Source: Fennellomyces sp. T-0311 (Eukaryota > Mucoromycota > Mucoromycetes > Mucorales > Lichtheimiaceae). Taken from it: DNA of 64,000 nt. Each line of letters begins with the position of its first letter. Positions within the stretch are counted from its first letter, which is position 1. Location of the stretch: contig JALLLT010000068.1 of the NCBI GenBank assembly GCA_025266875.1, positions 1 through 64,000 of the forward strand, read 5' to 3'. A program made the position numbers and the translations under genes. The notes under the pieces are model-generated. The model was not told the origin of the DNA, searched no databases, and saw only the letters and a list, made by a program, of their open reading frames with translations. Positions 55,505-64,000 of this stretch are shown here, one piece after another.

Positions 55505-56241
55505 TGCTTATTTTTGTATGTACCTACTGGTACGTCTTTAGCCAAATAAATTGCTCTTTCATGTACCGTTGAAAGGAGTATAGGAATATCAGATACTTGC
55601 AATAGTAAATGACTATAATAATACAATTAATGTCAATGGAAGTACCATTCTATGATATCAATATATTACAGAAAAACTTTGGATAGCTTATTTATTATTC
55701 ATACTAACAATAGACCACGGTATCGAATGTTTGATATAATTCAAATACGCCCGGATTTCAGTTGATGAGATTACCTTATTACGTTATGCGAGTAGCGTGT
55801 TCAAGTTTCAGTTTGTCCTCAATATTGCGTTTGACTTTGGTTCATACTCAGTGAGCCACGCGAGGATTTGAGGGGAAGCTACTTATACATGTCTTTATAA
55901 AGACACAGATTCACTAGCTTTTGAGGAGATATGTGAATACGAACTGATATGTACTAGCCAACCATTAAACTTCAGCTGTCTTTATCTCCGTAGTCATGAT
56001 AGAAGAAGATAGGTATGATCTTAATCGCAGTTGCAACAATGTACATACACTTAGATCATTCTGTCCCGTTACTTTTTCACAAATTACTTTGCAAGGATTT
56101 CAAGCCGACGACAAAAAAAATCCGATCCTGCTAGGTGATCTGAAACTGATACATTATTTTCATCATAACAGTGGAGAATGGTGTATAAATAATTCAACTC
56201 TCGAAAAACTGCTAATGTAGGTCTTCTTTAATCTATCAAAA
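55505..56241. other. Array spacer
   Basis: AT-rich, with TATAAATA at 56184-56191 preceding the next family member by about 50 bp. An ORF at 55996-56220 carries no family signature and is not called. Confidence 0.45.
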
Positions 56242-56994
56242 ATGCCATCAGATACTTTTGAATACCCTGGAATCAGCCATGCTGGCCCGATCAAAAGCTG
56301 GCAGAAAACTGTGTATCCTGAATCGGGAAGCATCATTTTTGCATTCAGTGGTACCATCACGGAATACTATCAAGCTCGAAATGCGCTGATATATCATTAC
56401 GGAGAAGACGCGTTCGATGCGATGCGCAAGCTGGAACAAACCGACGATACTCACAGCATGATTGTGGAAGCACATTTTGCTCGTGCCACCGATCGCTCAC
56501 GAGAATTGTCGAAAGCTCTGAAAAAGAACGAGCAAATTTCTATCTGGTGTCACATCAAGAATTCATATCAAAGTGGCAAAAGAATCAAGTTCAAGATGTT
56601 TCCATCGGTGCCCATCCTTGGACCTTTCACTGTCTATCGATTCGACAATTTGCCTTTAGGTGCGAGTACCGAGATCTGTGCCATCGTAAAGAAACGCATC
56701 ATTAGCATGCTTATGGAAAAGCTTGTGAAGTATGAAAAAAAGGATGTGATGCCGCATCTGATTGACATTGTGCCCGGATATGATGACGACGGAGAAGCTC
56801 ATTTATTTGATGGAACGATATCGGTTGTCTTCAAGGATTTCATCGGGGTGTATTTGCAGTTTGATTCGATTGTCTTTTTCGGTAAGATGTTCAAACCATC
56901 AGTTAGCAGTGCACATTACGCTTATTGTAAAAGATGCAAAATTTTGGACTCCCACCTTATCGATGATTGCCCTCACCCAACCACACATATATAG
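56242..56994 (+). CDS. Zinc-knuckle orphan family, member 3 (250 aa)
   Basis: An intact, intronless ORF. It begins YPGISHAGPIKSWQKTVYPE, intermediate between subgroups A and B, then SIIFAFSGTITEYYQARNAL, IVEAHFARATDRSRELSKAL, FTVYRFDNLPLGASTEICAI and HLIDIVPGYDDDGEAHLFDG. It ends HYAYCKRCKILDSHLIDDCP, with the CX2CX5HX4C motif complete. A TATAAATA box at 56184 lies close upstream. Function is unknown, as for the rest of the family. Confidence 0.75.
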   Translation: MPSDTFEYPGISHAGPIKSWQKTVYPESGSIIFAFSGTITEYYQARNALIYHYGEDAFDAMRKLEQTDDTHSMIVEAHFARATDRSRELSKALKKNEQISIWCHIKNSYQSGKRIKFKMFPSVPILGPFTVYRFDNLPLGASTEICAIVKKRIISMLMEKLVKYEKKDVMPHLIDIVPGYDDDGEAHLFDGTISVVFKDFIGVYLQFDSIVFFGKMFKPSVSSAHYAYCKRCKILDSHLIDDCPHPTTHI

Positions 56995-57220
56995 CCAATT
57001 ATGTACACTCCAGTAAATGACTTTTATCGCGAAAGCTTTTGCGATCTACAAAAATGATATTTTTTCACTACCAAATCTTGAGTAACTGAAGTTGTTGTTA
57101 TGGTCGGTTACATTCTTAATACGCTTGTCTTGGGAGTTTTTGGAGATTCAACGCAGGTTTCAGTATTAGTGAATTTTATTTGGAAGACTTATTGACTGGT
57201 TTCAGTATTACATCATCCCT

Positions 57221-57227
57221 TATAAAG
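57221..57227 (+). promoter_or_regulatory. TATA-like box of family member 4
   Basis: TATAAAG is 61 bp before the ATG at 57288, followed by a pyrimidine-rich leader. Confidence 0.5.
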
Positions 57228-57287
57228 TACTAAACTGTACACGCAAAGCTGAACTTACCTCCCTTCCTCAATTTTTGTTTCACAGTT

Positions 57288-58001
57288 ATGCTGGTTACCG
57301 ATGGAATCAAATACTTTGGGCCTGTTGAATCATGGCGAAAGTCAAGTACATGGGTTCCAAGCGTCATGCTCACATTTGACAGCGCACAAGTGACCTTTTT
57401 CGATATTCGTAAAGCACTTTATGAAAAGTTTGGTCGAGACAAATTGGCAGGGGTGCTTATGCGACAAGAAGACGGCCAGATATTGATGGTCGAAGTGTTC
57501 ATTCTCGACGGTAAAACAAGACGCCAAATCATCAGCGAGTCCATGTTTTCTGCTTCGACAAAGTTGAATGTTGCTGGCAACGACGTTAATTTCAAGGCAT
57601 GGCCTGCACTGCCGTTCCGACCAACATTTCGGTTATACAAAATCGAATCCCTCCCTTTACGGTCGGAAGCAGATGTGTGTCTAGATCTTTGGACTGGTAT
57701 CACAGACAGATTAAGGGAGCTATCTATTAGTCGCGGATGGTTCGAAGAGGTACCTGAAGATCATCTGATTGATATTGTACCTGAACATTCTGTGAGCGCT
57801 ACGGAATCGGTCTTTGATGGGACAGTCTACATTGTTTTGCAAGATGGAGACTTTGGCACCAGAAATTACTTTACCGTTTATCGCACAAGAATCAGCGCTG
57901 GTCCATCAACTATGCATCATGCCTATTGCTCGAAATGTCGGTCATTGGATTCCCACCTCACTGATGATTGCCCTCTCTCACTCTACGATGATTGGGCATA
58001 A
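57288..58001 (+). CDS. Zinc-knuckle orphan family, member 4 (subgroup A, 237 aa)
   Basis: An intact, intronless ORF. Subgroup A features are IKYFGPVESWRKSSTWVPSV, ALYEKFGRDKLAGVLMRQED, NVAGNDVNFKAWPALPFRPT, FRLYKIESLPLRSEADVCLD and HLIDIVPEHSVS. The C-terminus is YCSKCRSLDSHLTDDCPLS, a complete CX2CX5HX4C. It is the shortest intact member and lacks acidic additions. It is in the same orientation as its neighbours. The pseudogene at 58593 and member 7 at 60785 are its closest relatives by eye. Confidence 0.77.
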   Translation: MLVTDGIKYFGPVESWRKSSTWVPSVMLTFDSAQVTFFDIRKALYEKFGRDKLAGVLMRQEDGQILMVEVFILDGKTRRQIISESMFSASTKLNVAGNDVNFKAWPALPFRPTFRLYKIESLPLRSEADVCLDLWTGITDRLRELSISRGWFEEVPEDHLIDIVPEHSVSATESVFDGTVYIVLQDGDFGTRNYFTVYRTRISAGPSTMHHAYCSKCRSLDSHLTDDCPLSLYDDWA

Positions 58002-58592
58002 GGTTAAACTGTACGCATACATAGCGGTCTTTAACGGCAATAAAGTGCTTTTCATCGCGTACAAGATTACCCAAAATATTGGTAATGAAAAACCTGCTTT
58101 CCCCCAGGTCTGTGGTGAGAAACTATACCGTAGAAGCAGTAATAAAGCTGAATGCAGGGTACATTCTTCCAGTAGCTCCATCCTAGTGTTGGTCGCCCTC
58201 ACCAAATCTTATATAAAGTCATGAATGCTGGCGCAGACATTTTTGGAAACGTGCCATTGTCGTGCATACTATCCAACGAACCTGAACAATAGAATAACAA
58301 AAAGGAGCTTGAAAGTCAGTACCCGATGACTTCCCAAAACTAGAACGTAAGTGTATCCGTATGTGCTGATCAAGTTACATAAAAACTGTTGCCCTAATTC
58401 CTTATGCTCGCAAGATTTTTTTGCAATTCTTGATCTTGTTTCTAACGAAGCACTTTTTAAAGTGATAATACCGCCTAAAGTATTGTTAACTAGCAAGTCA
58501 AGAGGCTCGCTGGCTGAACGACAAGAATGGTTTCAGATTAGGTCATAGACTCAAAGCTTCCTTTTCTTTCCTTTTCCAATTTCACCACTGTG

Positions 58593-59367
58593 ATGTCTAC
58601 GGCTCCTAAAATCATCTGCTATGGTGCAGTCTAAGGCTGGAGAAAATCGTGTTTATACTTTCAAAGAAACATAATTTTTAAATTCACTGACCCGTATGTG
58701 GACTTTTGCGATGGTCGTAAAGCTTTTTACCAAAAGTACGGTCTTGAAAACTTGGGAGGAATCCTTTTGCGACAAAATGATGGACCGTCAATAATAGTTG
58801 AGGTACACGATATTGATATCTGGAGAAGGCACCAAATCATAAAGGACTTTATCTTCCTTGGATCAGCAACATTGAATATTGCGGGACGCAATATTGTTTT
58901 CGAAGCATGGCCAACGCTACCTTATCAACCAAGATTTCATTTGTAACATTGCGTAATGCTATATAATCAGCTCATGGTGACGCATATATGAATATATGAA
59001 TCTCTAGACTAGCGTTGGTCATCAATTGAGAGAGATGCGCGGATGTCGGTGGCAAGGTTGGCCGCCCGAAAATCATCTGGTTGACATTGTATCTGAATAT
59101 TGCGTGGATTATACTGTGTCAAGGCTGGAAGAAACTGTGTATATTGTTTTAAAAAACGCAGACTTCGGTAAGAAAAGCTACTTCAAGATGCTTGGGATAG
59201 TGGTCGATACCGGACCTTCGACGATGGATTATGCGTACTGCGCAAGGTGTCGATTCTTGGATTCCCTTCTTACCGATGATTGTCCTTATTTCCAATCCAT
59301 GGCTTCCTTGACGACTAATGTACTAGAAATCAATACACAGATGCAATATTCATCGCAATTACAATAA
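58593..59367 (+). pseudogene. Zinc-knuckle orphan family, member 5 (subgroup A pseudogene)
   Basis: From the ATG at 58593 the frame reads to CYGAV and then stops at 58632-58634, where relatives have Glu in GPVESWRKS; the next residues are GWRKS. Homology resumes with GRKAFYQKYGLENLGGILLR, ATLNIAGRNIVFEAWPTLPY and a stop at about 58945. It continues in another frame with REMRGCRWQGWPPENHLVDI, YIVLKNADFGKKSYFK and CARCRFLDSLLTDDC. The zinc-knuckle His is replaced by Leu. At least one nonsense change, one frame change and a lost ligand mark it as dead. Confidence 0.85.
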
Positions 59368-59767
59368 ATGGCCAACACTTTTGTGTATAACTACCCCATG
59401 CTTCGAATGAGAAACATATGTATCCCACGCTGTATCATACAGGCACGGCAAATATAGGTTGTCTATTATAGTTGATCTACAAGGATAATTAAAGCGCTTT
59501 GGCCACCTTTAGCTTTCGTTATCACAAAACGCTGCTACCGGATGATGCATGGCGAGAGGCAGATTACGCTTTTGGCTGAAGGAGCATAAATATGTGCACA
59601 TGCTAAGAATAAAAAGGACCAACAACATTTCTTAAATGAAGTATCCGTCATCCATACGTATGTGAAACATACAGCTGATAAATTACTTTATAAGCTATGC
59701 GTATGAGAAATTCAATCGTTTTGCATAATCCGCTTCTTTCAACGCCTTTTCGAGTATCCAAATACGC
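59368..59767. other. Array spacer with promoter echo
   Basis: Upstream of member 6, cagctgataaattactttat followed by ttttgcataatccgcttctt parallels the sequence before member 2 at 54613-54675. This suggests the promoter was duplicated with the gene. Confidence 0.5.
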
Positions 59768-60574
59768 ATGGCATCCTCCAAGAGCGATTATCCTGGAATC
59801 CAATACTGCGATGTCGTCGAAGGTTGGAGAAAAAGTGCATATCCCGACACTGCAAGCCTGCTGTTTGTACTGAAGGAGACCCCCGGTCGCCTTTCGCTTC
59901 TGATGGCATGCAAGGCTTTGACAGCAAAGTACGTTGATCATATCTTTGATGGCGTGAGGATTCTGCATGCGGCGAGCGAGCTCAAGCATGGTACCGAATA
60001 TTGGACGACTGTTGTGGAGGTGCACTTTTTGCGTTATGCAGATCGAAAAATCATACTTCCGCAATGCTCAGGATCCTCTAGTGATCAATCAGACAAAGTC
60101 CAATATGCGTTTGTAGAGTTTCCGCCCAAAACCTTCATGGCCTTTATGACCATCAAAACACTTGTGCCTTTGTACCGCACCTATTCGGTTTATACATTCG
60201 ACGGGCTGCCACTGGGATCTTGTAAGGAAAAGTGCAAGATAGTCAAGATGAAAGTCATCGATGCCCTTCTCCTGCATAGGGGCGATCCCAAGACAACTGC
60301 CAATGATATCGAAGCCAAGCATTTCGTTGATATTGCTCCCGAAAAGGTCGACAGCAAGTACTTTGTCGGCTCGGTTTCGGTGGTATTGAAGAATGTAGCC
60401 AAATGGGATATAAGGCTCCAATATGAAGCATTCGGTAAAATGCAAAGGCCTTCGAAACATGGGATACACTACCTGTATTGCAGTAATTGTCAGCGTCTGG
60501 ATGCGCATTACCGAGATAGCTGCCCTTTCCGCGATCAAAAAAGGCAGCAGCCAAACATTCGGCATACAAAATAA
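59768..60574 (+). CDS. Zinc-knuckle orphan family, member 6 (subgroup B, 268 aa)
   Basis: An intact, intronless ORF. It opens MASSKSDYPGIQYCDVVEGW, then SLLFVLKETPGRLSLLMACK, DHIFDGVRILHAA, VVEVHFLRYADRKI, YSVYTFDGLPLGSCKEKCKI, HFVDIAPEKVDSKYFVGSVS and LYCSNCQRLDAHYRDSCPFR. The terminal motif is CX2CX5HX4C. It is the intact counterpart of the frameshifted member 2 at 54708 and shows what the broken N-terminus there should resemble. A basic tail (RDQKRQQPNIRHTK) follows the zinc motif. Function is unknown. Confidence 0.77.
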   Translation: MASSKSDYPGIQYCDVVEGWRKSAYPDTASLLFVLKETPGRLSLLMACKALTAKYVDHIFDGVRILHAASELKHGTEYWTTVVEVHFLRYADRKIILPQCSGSSSDQSDKVQYAFVEFPPKTFMAFMTIKTLVPLYRTYSVYTFDGLPLGSCKEKCKIVKMKVIDALLLHRGDPKTTANDIEAKHFVDIAPEKVDSKYFVGSVSVVLKNVAKWDIRLQYEAFGKMQRPSKHGIHYLYCSNCQRLDAHYRDSCPFRDQKRQQPNIRHTK

Positions 60575-60784
60575 AATTCATCAGTGACACCTACATCCTT
60601 CGTAACCTTAGTTCCTCGCTGCCATCCCAGCAAGCGTTGTCAAAGCGGTAAAGTTCTCCAATGCAATCATGACACTGAATGTAGCCATTTGCTGACGAGC
60701 CAAATGTGCTTTCATTATTGCATTTAAAAGTAGCTGAATTATACGCGCGATAGTTCTTTTTCGCTTCTCAATCTTTTCGGTGTC

Positions 60785-61582
60785 ATGTTGTCTACTGTAG
60801 CAACCAAATATCACGGGCCGGTGGAGAAATGGCGAAAAAGCAGTTCACCGGTACCAAGTATCATGATCACGTTTGACGATGTCACGGCGGTTTCTTTTTC
60901 CAGTGTTTGTAAGGCACTACGTCGAAAATTCGATCAAACTACGTTGGGTACGATGTATATGCGACAGAGGAAGGGTCGGGGAATGAGAATCGAAGCACAA
61001 GTTCCTGTTGATCGAGAAAGACGTGAAATTATTCAGAATTCCCTAGCATTCGGCTCGATGTCGTTGAATATTGCGCGAGTCAGGATCAATTTCAAGACAT
61101 GGCCAACATTGCCACATGAACCGAGATACCGGGTGTTCAGAGTCGAAGGGCTGCCTTTGCAATCGGAAGTAGATGTGTGCCGCGATGTTTATGACGGTGC
61201 CAGTCGGCGACTTTCAGAGCTTGCTAAATGTCGTGGATGTGACAAGGATCATTTAGTCGATGTTGTTCCTGGGTACGACGCGCATGGTGGGATACCGTTG
61301 TTTGATGGCACAGTTTCCATTGTTTTGCACGGCGTTGGAGACTTTGGTTCTAAAAACTACTTTGATATGAATGGGACAAGGGTCAATGCAGGCTCATCCA
61401 CTACCCATTATGCATATTGCAAGGGTTGTAGATCACTCGATTCGCATCGTACAGAGGACTGCCCTTTTCCAATGCACAACAGGGACCCTGATGACGACCA
61501 GTGCGATACTGAAGATGACGATGGATGCGAAGATGAATACAGTGACAGTAGCGAGATTGATGATGAGTCTACACTGTATTAA
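60785..61582 (+). CDS. Zinc-knuckle orphan family, member 7 (subgroup A with acidic tail, 265 aa)
   Basis: An intact, intronless ORF: ATKYHGPVEKWRKSSSPVPS, IMITFDDVTAVSFSSVCKAL, FKTWPTLPHEPRYRVFRVEG, LPLQSEVDVCRDVYDGAS, HLVDVVPGYDAHGGIPLFDG and HYAYCKGCRSLDSHRTEDCP. After the zinc motif it carries about 35 extra residues rich in Asp/Glu/Ser (DPDDDQCDTEDDDGCEDEYS). Acidic additions occur in a different place in member 1, so they arose independently. It is the last member of the array before the CotH gene, which is on the other strand. Confidence 0.77.
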   Translation: MLSTVATKYHGPVEKWRKSSSPVPSIMITFDDVTAVSFSSVCKALRRKFDQTTLGTMYMRQRKGRGMRIEAQVPVDRERREIIQNSLAFGSMSLNIARVRINFKTWPTLPHEPRYRVFRVEGLPLQSEVDVCRDVYDGASRRLSELAKCRGCDKDHLVDVVPGYDAHGGIPLFDGTVSIVLHGVGDFGSKNYFDMNGTRVNAGSSTTHYAYCKGCRSLDSHRTEDCPFPMHNRDPDDDQCDTEDDDGCEDEYSDSSEIDDESTLY

Positions 61583-61689
61583 CCGGTGTACAAACATATA
61601 AAACAGTTGCAATAAATGAACAGTGCTTTTATTAATGACATGAATGATGTAAAGGGTACAGTCTAAGGGTGACGAATGAAGACATATGT

Positions 61690-63632
61690 TTATGCTCCGT
61701 AGAAGCTTGCCACAGATCGATGCTTGTTTGCAATGAACTCCTTGACACCCGCCAGCGAGATATGCCCGGTTGATCCATTGACCGCAGTTTCCAGCGAAAT
61801 ATCATTTTCCTTGGCGCGCTTTCTGTAATCCCTCACCGTCTTGTCGTCGACAGCATAGCCTTTCATAAACCCAAATGCCTTCGCCACCGTAGCAAGATCG
61901 ACATTGCTAATAACCGATAGCTTGCTCATTCGCTTGCAGGTCTTGTCCCACGCCACATCCTCCTTGATCATTGCCACAATATCATCGATAGTGCGGTCGA
62001 GCACGTCCGGATTGACAAGACGATCGCCATAATGTTTGATCAAGTCGTTGAATCGCTGTTCGAATTCGGGAACGGCAAGTACTTTGGCCATCAACGGGCG
62101 TTTGATAATACCACCTGGAAATTTTCGCCAATCACCGTCCGTCAGATCAGATAATTTGACAAGGGATGTTGAGCCCAAGCTAAGATCAATATCGGATAGG
62201 AGAAATGTGAAACGCGTAGAGTTGGCACCTTCTTGATAGACGTAGTAGTTGTCTGACATTGCTAAATATCCGTCGCCAAATCCCATCACCATTTCCAATG
62301 CCATTCTATTTTCATACATGTTAGTTTAACTGATATGCTAATCTTTATCTGGCGCTACATACCCGCGCAACACGCTCTCCATATCAAAGTGCTTGTTCCA
62401 CTCATTTACAGCCTCGATACCAGTGGTAGGTGCTTCCTTGATAAATTTGGTGAGAGCAATCAATGGCTTGTAGCTTGGTGCGCCAACGGATGGATCCTCC
62501 TTGATTTTGTATTGACCCAGATTGTACTTCCATTCTTCCTCGCCTTCGTAATCTAGATCAGAGACACGATTACCCAAAATCGTGGACTTGAAGTTCGTGA
62601 ATTTGCCCTGATAAAGATTTCCCTGGTCATAGTCTTTGTTTCCATCAGCGAATTCGTTGCGTAACCATGGGTTTTTAAAGTTCTCGATAAAGCCAAAAAG
62701 ACCAAGAGGCTCGTTATTGACATAAAGTCTAATGTATACTCAATCAGTAACACGTGCCTCAAATAAACTTCAGTTTCTCTTTCTTTACCTGACATAAGAA
62801 GAGAAAGTCGTAGGCACACCGGCAGCATACAGCATCTTGTAACCCAAATCCTCACGAATATACGAGGGGTCAGTGCCAAGCGAGCGAAGCTTGAGACGGC
62901 GGTAACCATAGAGTGCACTCTTTTTGGGAATCTTGAGGTTGTACGAAACTTTGGCAGCTTCACGAGAAAATCGGCCAGAGATTTCGAATTCAACACCGGC
63001 AAAAGTTTGCACATCGTCGAGACTGTATGTTGTTTTGTTAACTTTCGTTTCAAAAATAGTTTTTTGTATATACTTTATATAAGTCACATTGGTGATGACT
63101 TGGATGTCCTCTTTGATTTTGTTGTGCATACGATCAATTTCATTTTGGGCACCGACAATGTGAATGGTGGCAATTTGGTTTCCTGGGTGCAGCTTGGACT
63201 GAATGCGATGAATCGAAGGCAATGGATCGAGTACTTGCGGGATCGGTTTAATCTCGTGTGTATTCTTCGATCGGTTGTAAAATTCATTAGGCGTTGAATC
63301 AGAGACCGGGCTACGAACAAATGGCTCGTGTTGAAGGACGGTGCTGGCTTCGTCTTTCTTTATCACCGCATAATAGTATCCCTTTTGTGGTGTGGGTGCC
63401 GATCCTGTATGAAGTATGGCGGATTCAGGTGTAACAATAAGAGGATAAACCTTGTCGTCAACCACAACAGCCATGGATGTGTCGGCATTGCTGATGGACG
63501 AGATGACTTTGTAAGTTGTCTGTCCCAGTACAAGGCCGAACAAGGATAAGTAAGTAACTACCAGAGACAATAGTTAATTGTGATGAATCAAAGAGACTAA
63601 CGTAACATACGGGATAGAAATGTTCGAATCAT
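61690..63632 (-). CDS. CotH-family spore-coat protein kinase-like, secreted
   Basis: Four exons (63632-63611, 63557-62789, 62728-62363, 62305-61690) encode 590 aa. The tiny first exon plus the second give the signal peptide MIRTFLSLTYLSLFGLVLGQ, missed if the long ORF is taken alone. The CotH domain follows: GVEFEISGRFSREAAKVSYN, YGYRRLKLRSLGTDPSYIRE, DLGYKMLYAAGVPTTFSSYV, LYVNNEPLGLFGFIENF and LSDIDLSLGSTSLVKL. CotH proteins are atypical secreted kinases of spore coats. In Mucorales some are cell-surface proteins involved in host interaction. No GPI-type hydrophobic tail is present (it ends RSVASFYGA), so this one is probably soluble or matrix-bound. Several N-glycosylation sequons (for example NVTY, NKTT) are visible. 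Confidence 0.9.
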
Positions 63633-64000
63633 TGGATATGTTGATACGTGAGTGAGAAAGCGTCAATGTACAAATTTCTGTGTGTATATATAGTATCGTA
63701 TGGACGCTCAGGCCATCGATGCGCTAGTTTCTTTGCATGCATGCCGCGGTTGCGGACCAAAAAGTAAAGTTTTTCTTTTTATGAAAAGTAGGGATGATTC
63801 CCCTGTTGCCATTGCAATGTATCCTCTTTAAAAAATTGTTTCGCCGATTAACCCTGAAATATTTTTGACAGATGATTCGTATAACCCATGCCATACATTT
63901 TGAGTGAAAGCTAGCAACTTCAGGGTGGCATCGTATTCGATTCTATAATTAGGTCTCACGATAAGTACGTTGAGGTAATAAGCTGCACCTGAACGTGCAT
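63633..64000. other. CotH upstream region
   Basis: The 5' side of the minus-strand CotH gene. A TATA-like run (tatatatag) occurs around 63685-63694. Otherwise AT-rich to the window end. Confidence 0.45.

Noticed and set aside
1..64000. CRISPR array, bacterial operon or riboswitch
   Set aside because: Nothing of the kind is seen. Spliceosomal introns and eukaryotic gene families throughout rule out a prokaryotic origin.

Overview
The window looks like a chromosomal segment of a Mucorales-type (Mucoromycota) filamentous fungus. Genes carry short introns (about 45-120 nt) with GT/AG borders, TATA-like boxes lie 50-100 bp before several starts, and eukaryotic housekeeping genes alternate with transposon debris. 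A spore-coat CotH-family protein, typical of Mucorales, sits at the right end. Species cannot be named from sequence alone.

Layout. 2.0-11.6 kb is a housekeeping block: TCTP (minus), a TM9/EMP70 nonaspanin (plus), BolA (minus), a neutral-sphingomyelinase-like phosphodiesterase (plus), an unknown 168-aa protein (minus) and an ENOSF1/L-fuconate-dehydratase-type enolase-superfamily enzyme (plus). 12-31 kb is an accessory, repeat-rich region. It holds a decayed non-LTR-like fragment, a 214-bp tandem duplication, an 81-aa dispersed gene family (one copy frameshifted), and a DEDDy 3'-5' exonuclease gene split by an apparently complete 3.67-kb Mutator-like element (MULE) with 9-bp target duplication. 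It also holds a MITE inserted in an ORF. 31-41.7 kb returns to conserved genes: two tandem, apparently intact ten-exon methionine aminopeptidase 1 genes, an NDUFB10-like complex I subunit, an Ies2/INO80B subunit, a UBX4/TUG-like protein and a transferrin-receptor-like (TRE-type) M28 protein. 42-48 kb is gene-poor but contains a second MITE and two tiny secreted cysteine peptides. 48-54 kb holds a frameshifted F-box/LRR gene, ENP2/NOL10 and a membrane protein.

The most unusual content is a family of seven related intronless genes or pseudogenes: one at 42.6 kb and six in a same-strand array at 54.7-61.6 kb. They share a two-part body and a C-terminal CX2CX5HX4C zinc-knuckle-like motif. I recognise no named family for them. 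They look like a recently expanding Gag/ORF1-like or orphan nucleic-acid-binding family.

Exon models below were built by hand from splice signals and reading-frame continuity. For most multi-exon genes the summed exon length was checked to be a multiple of three. No database search was possible, so family names rest on motif recognition.
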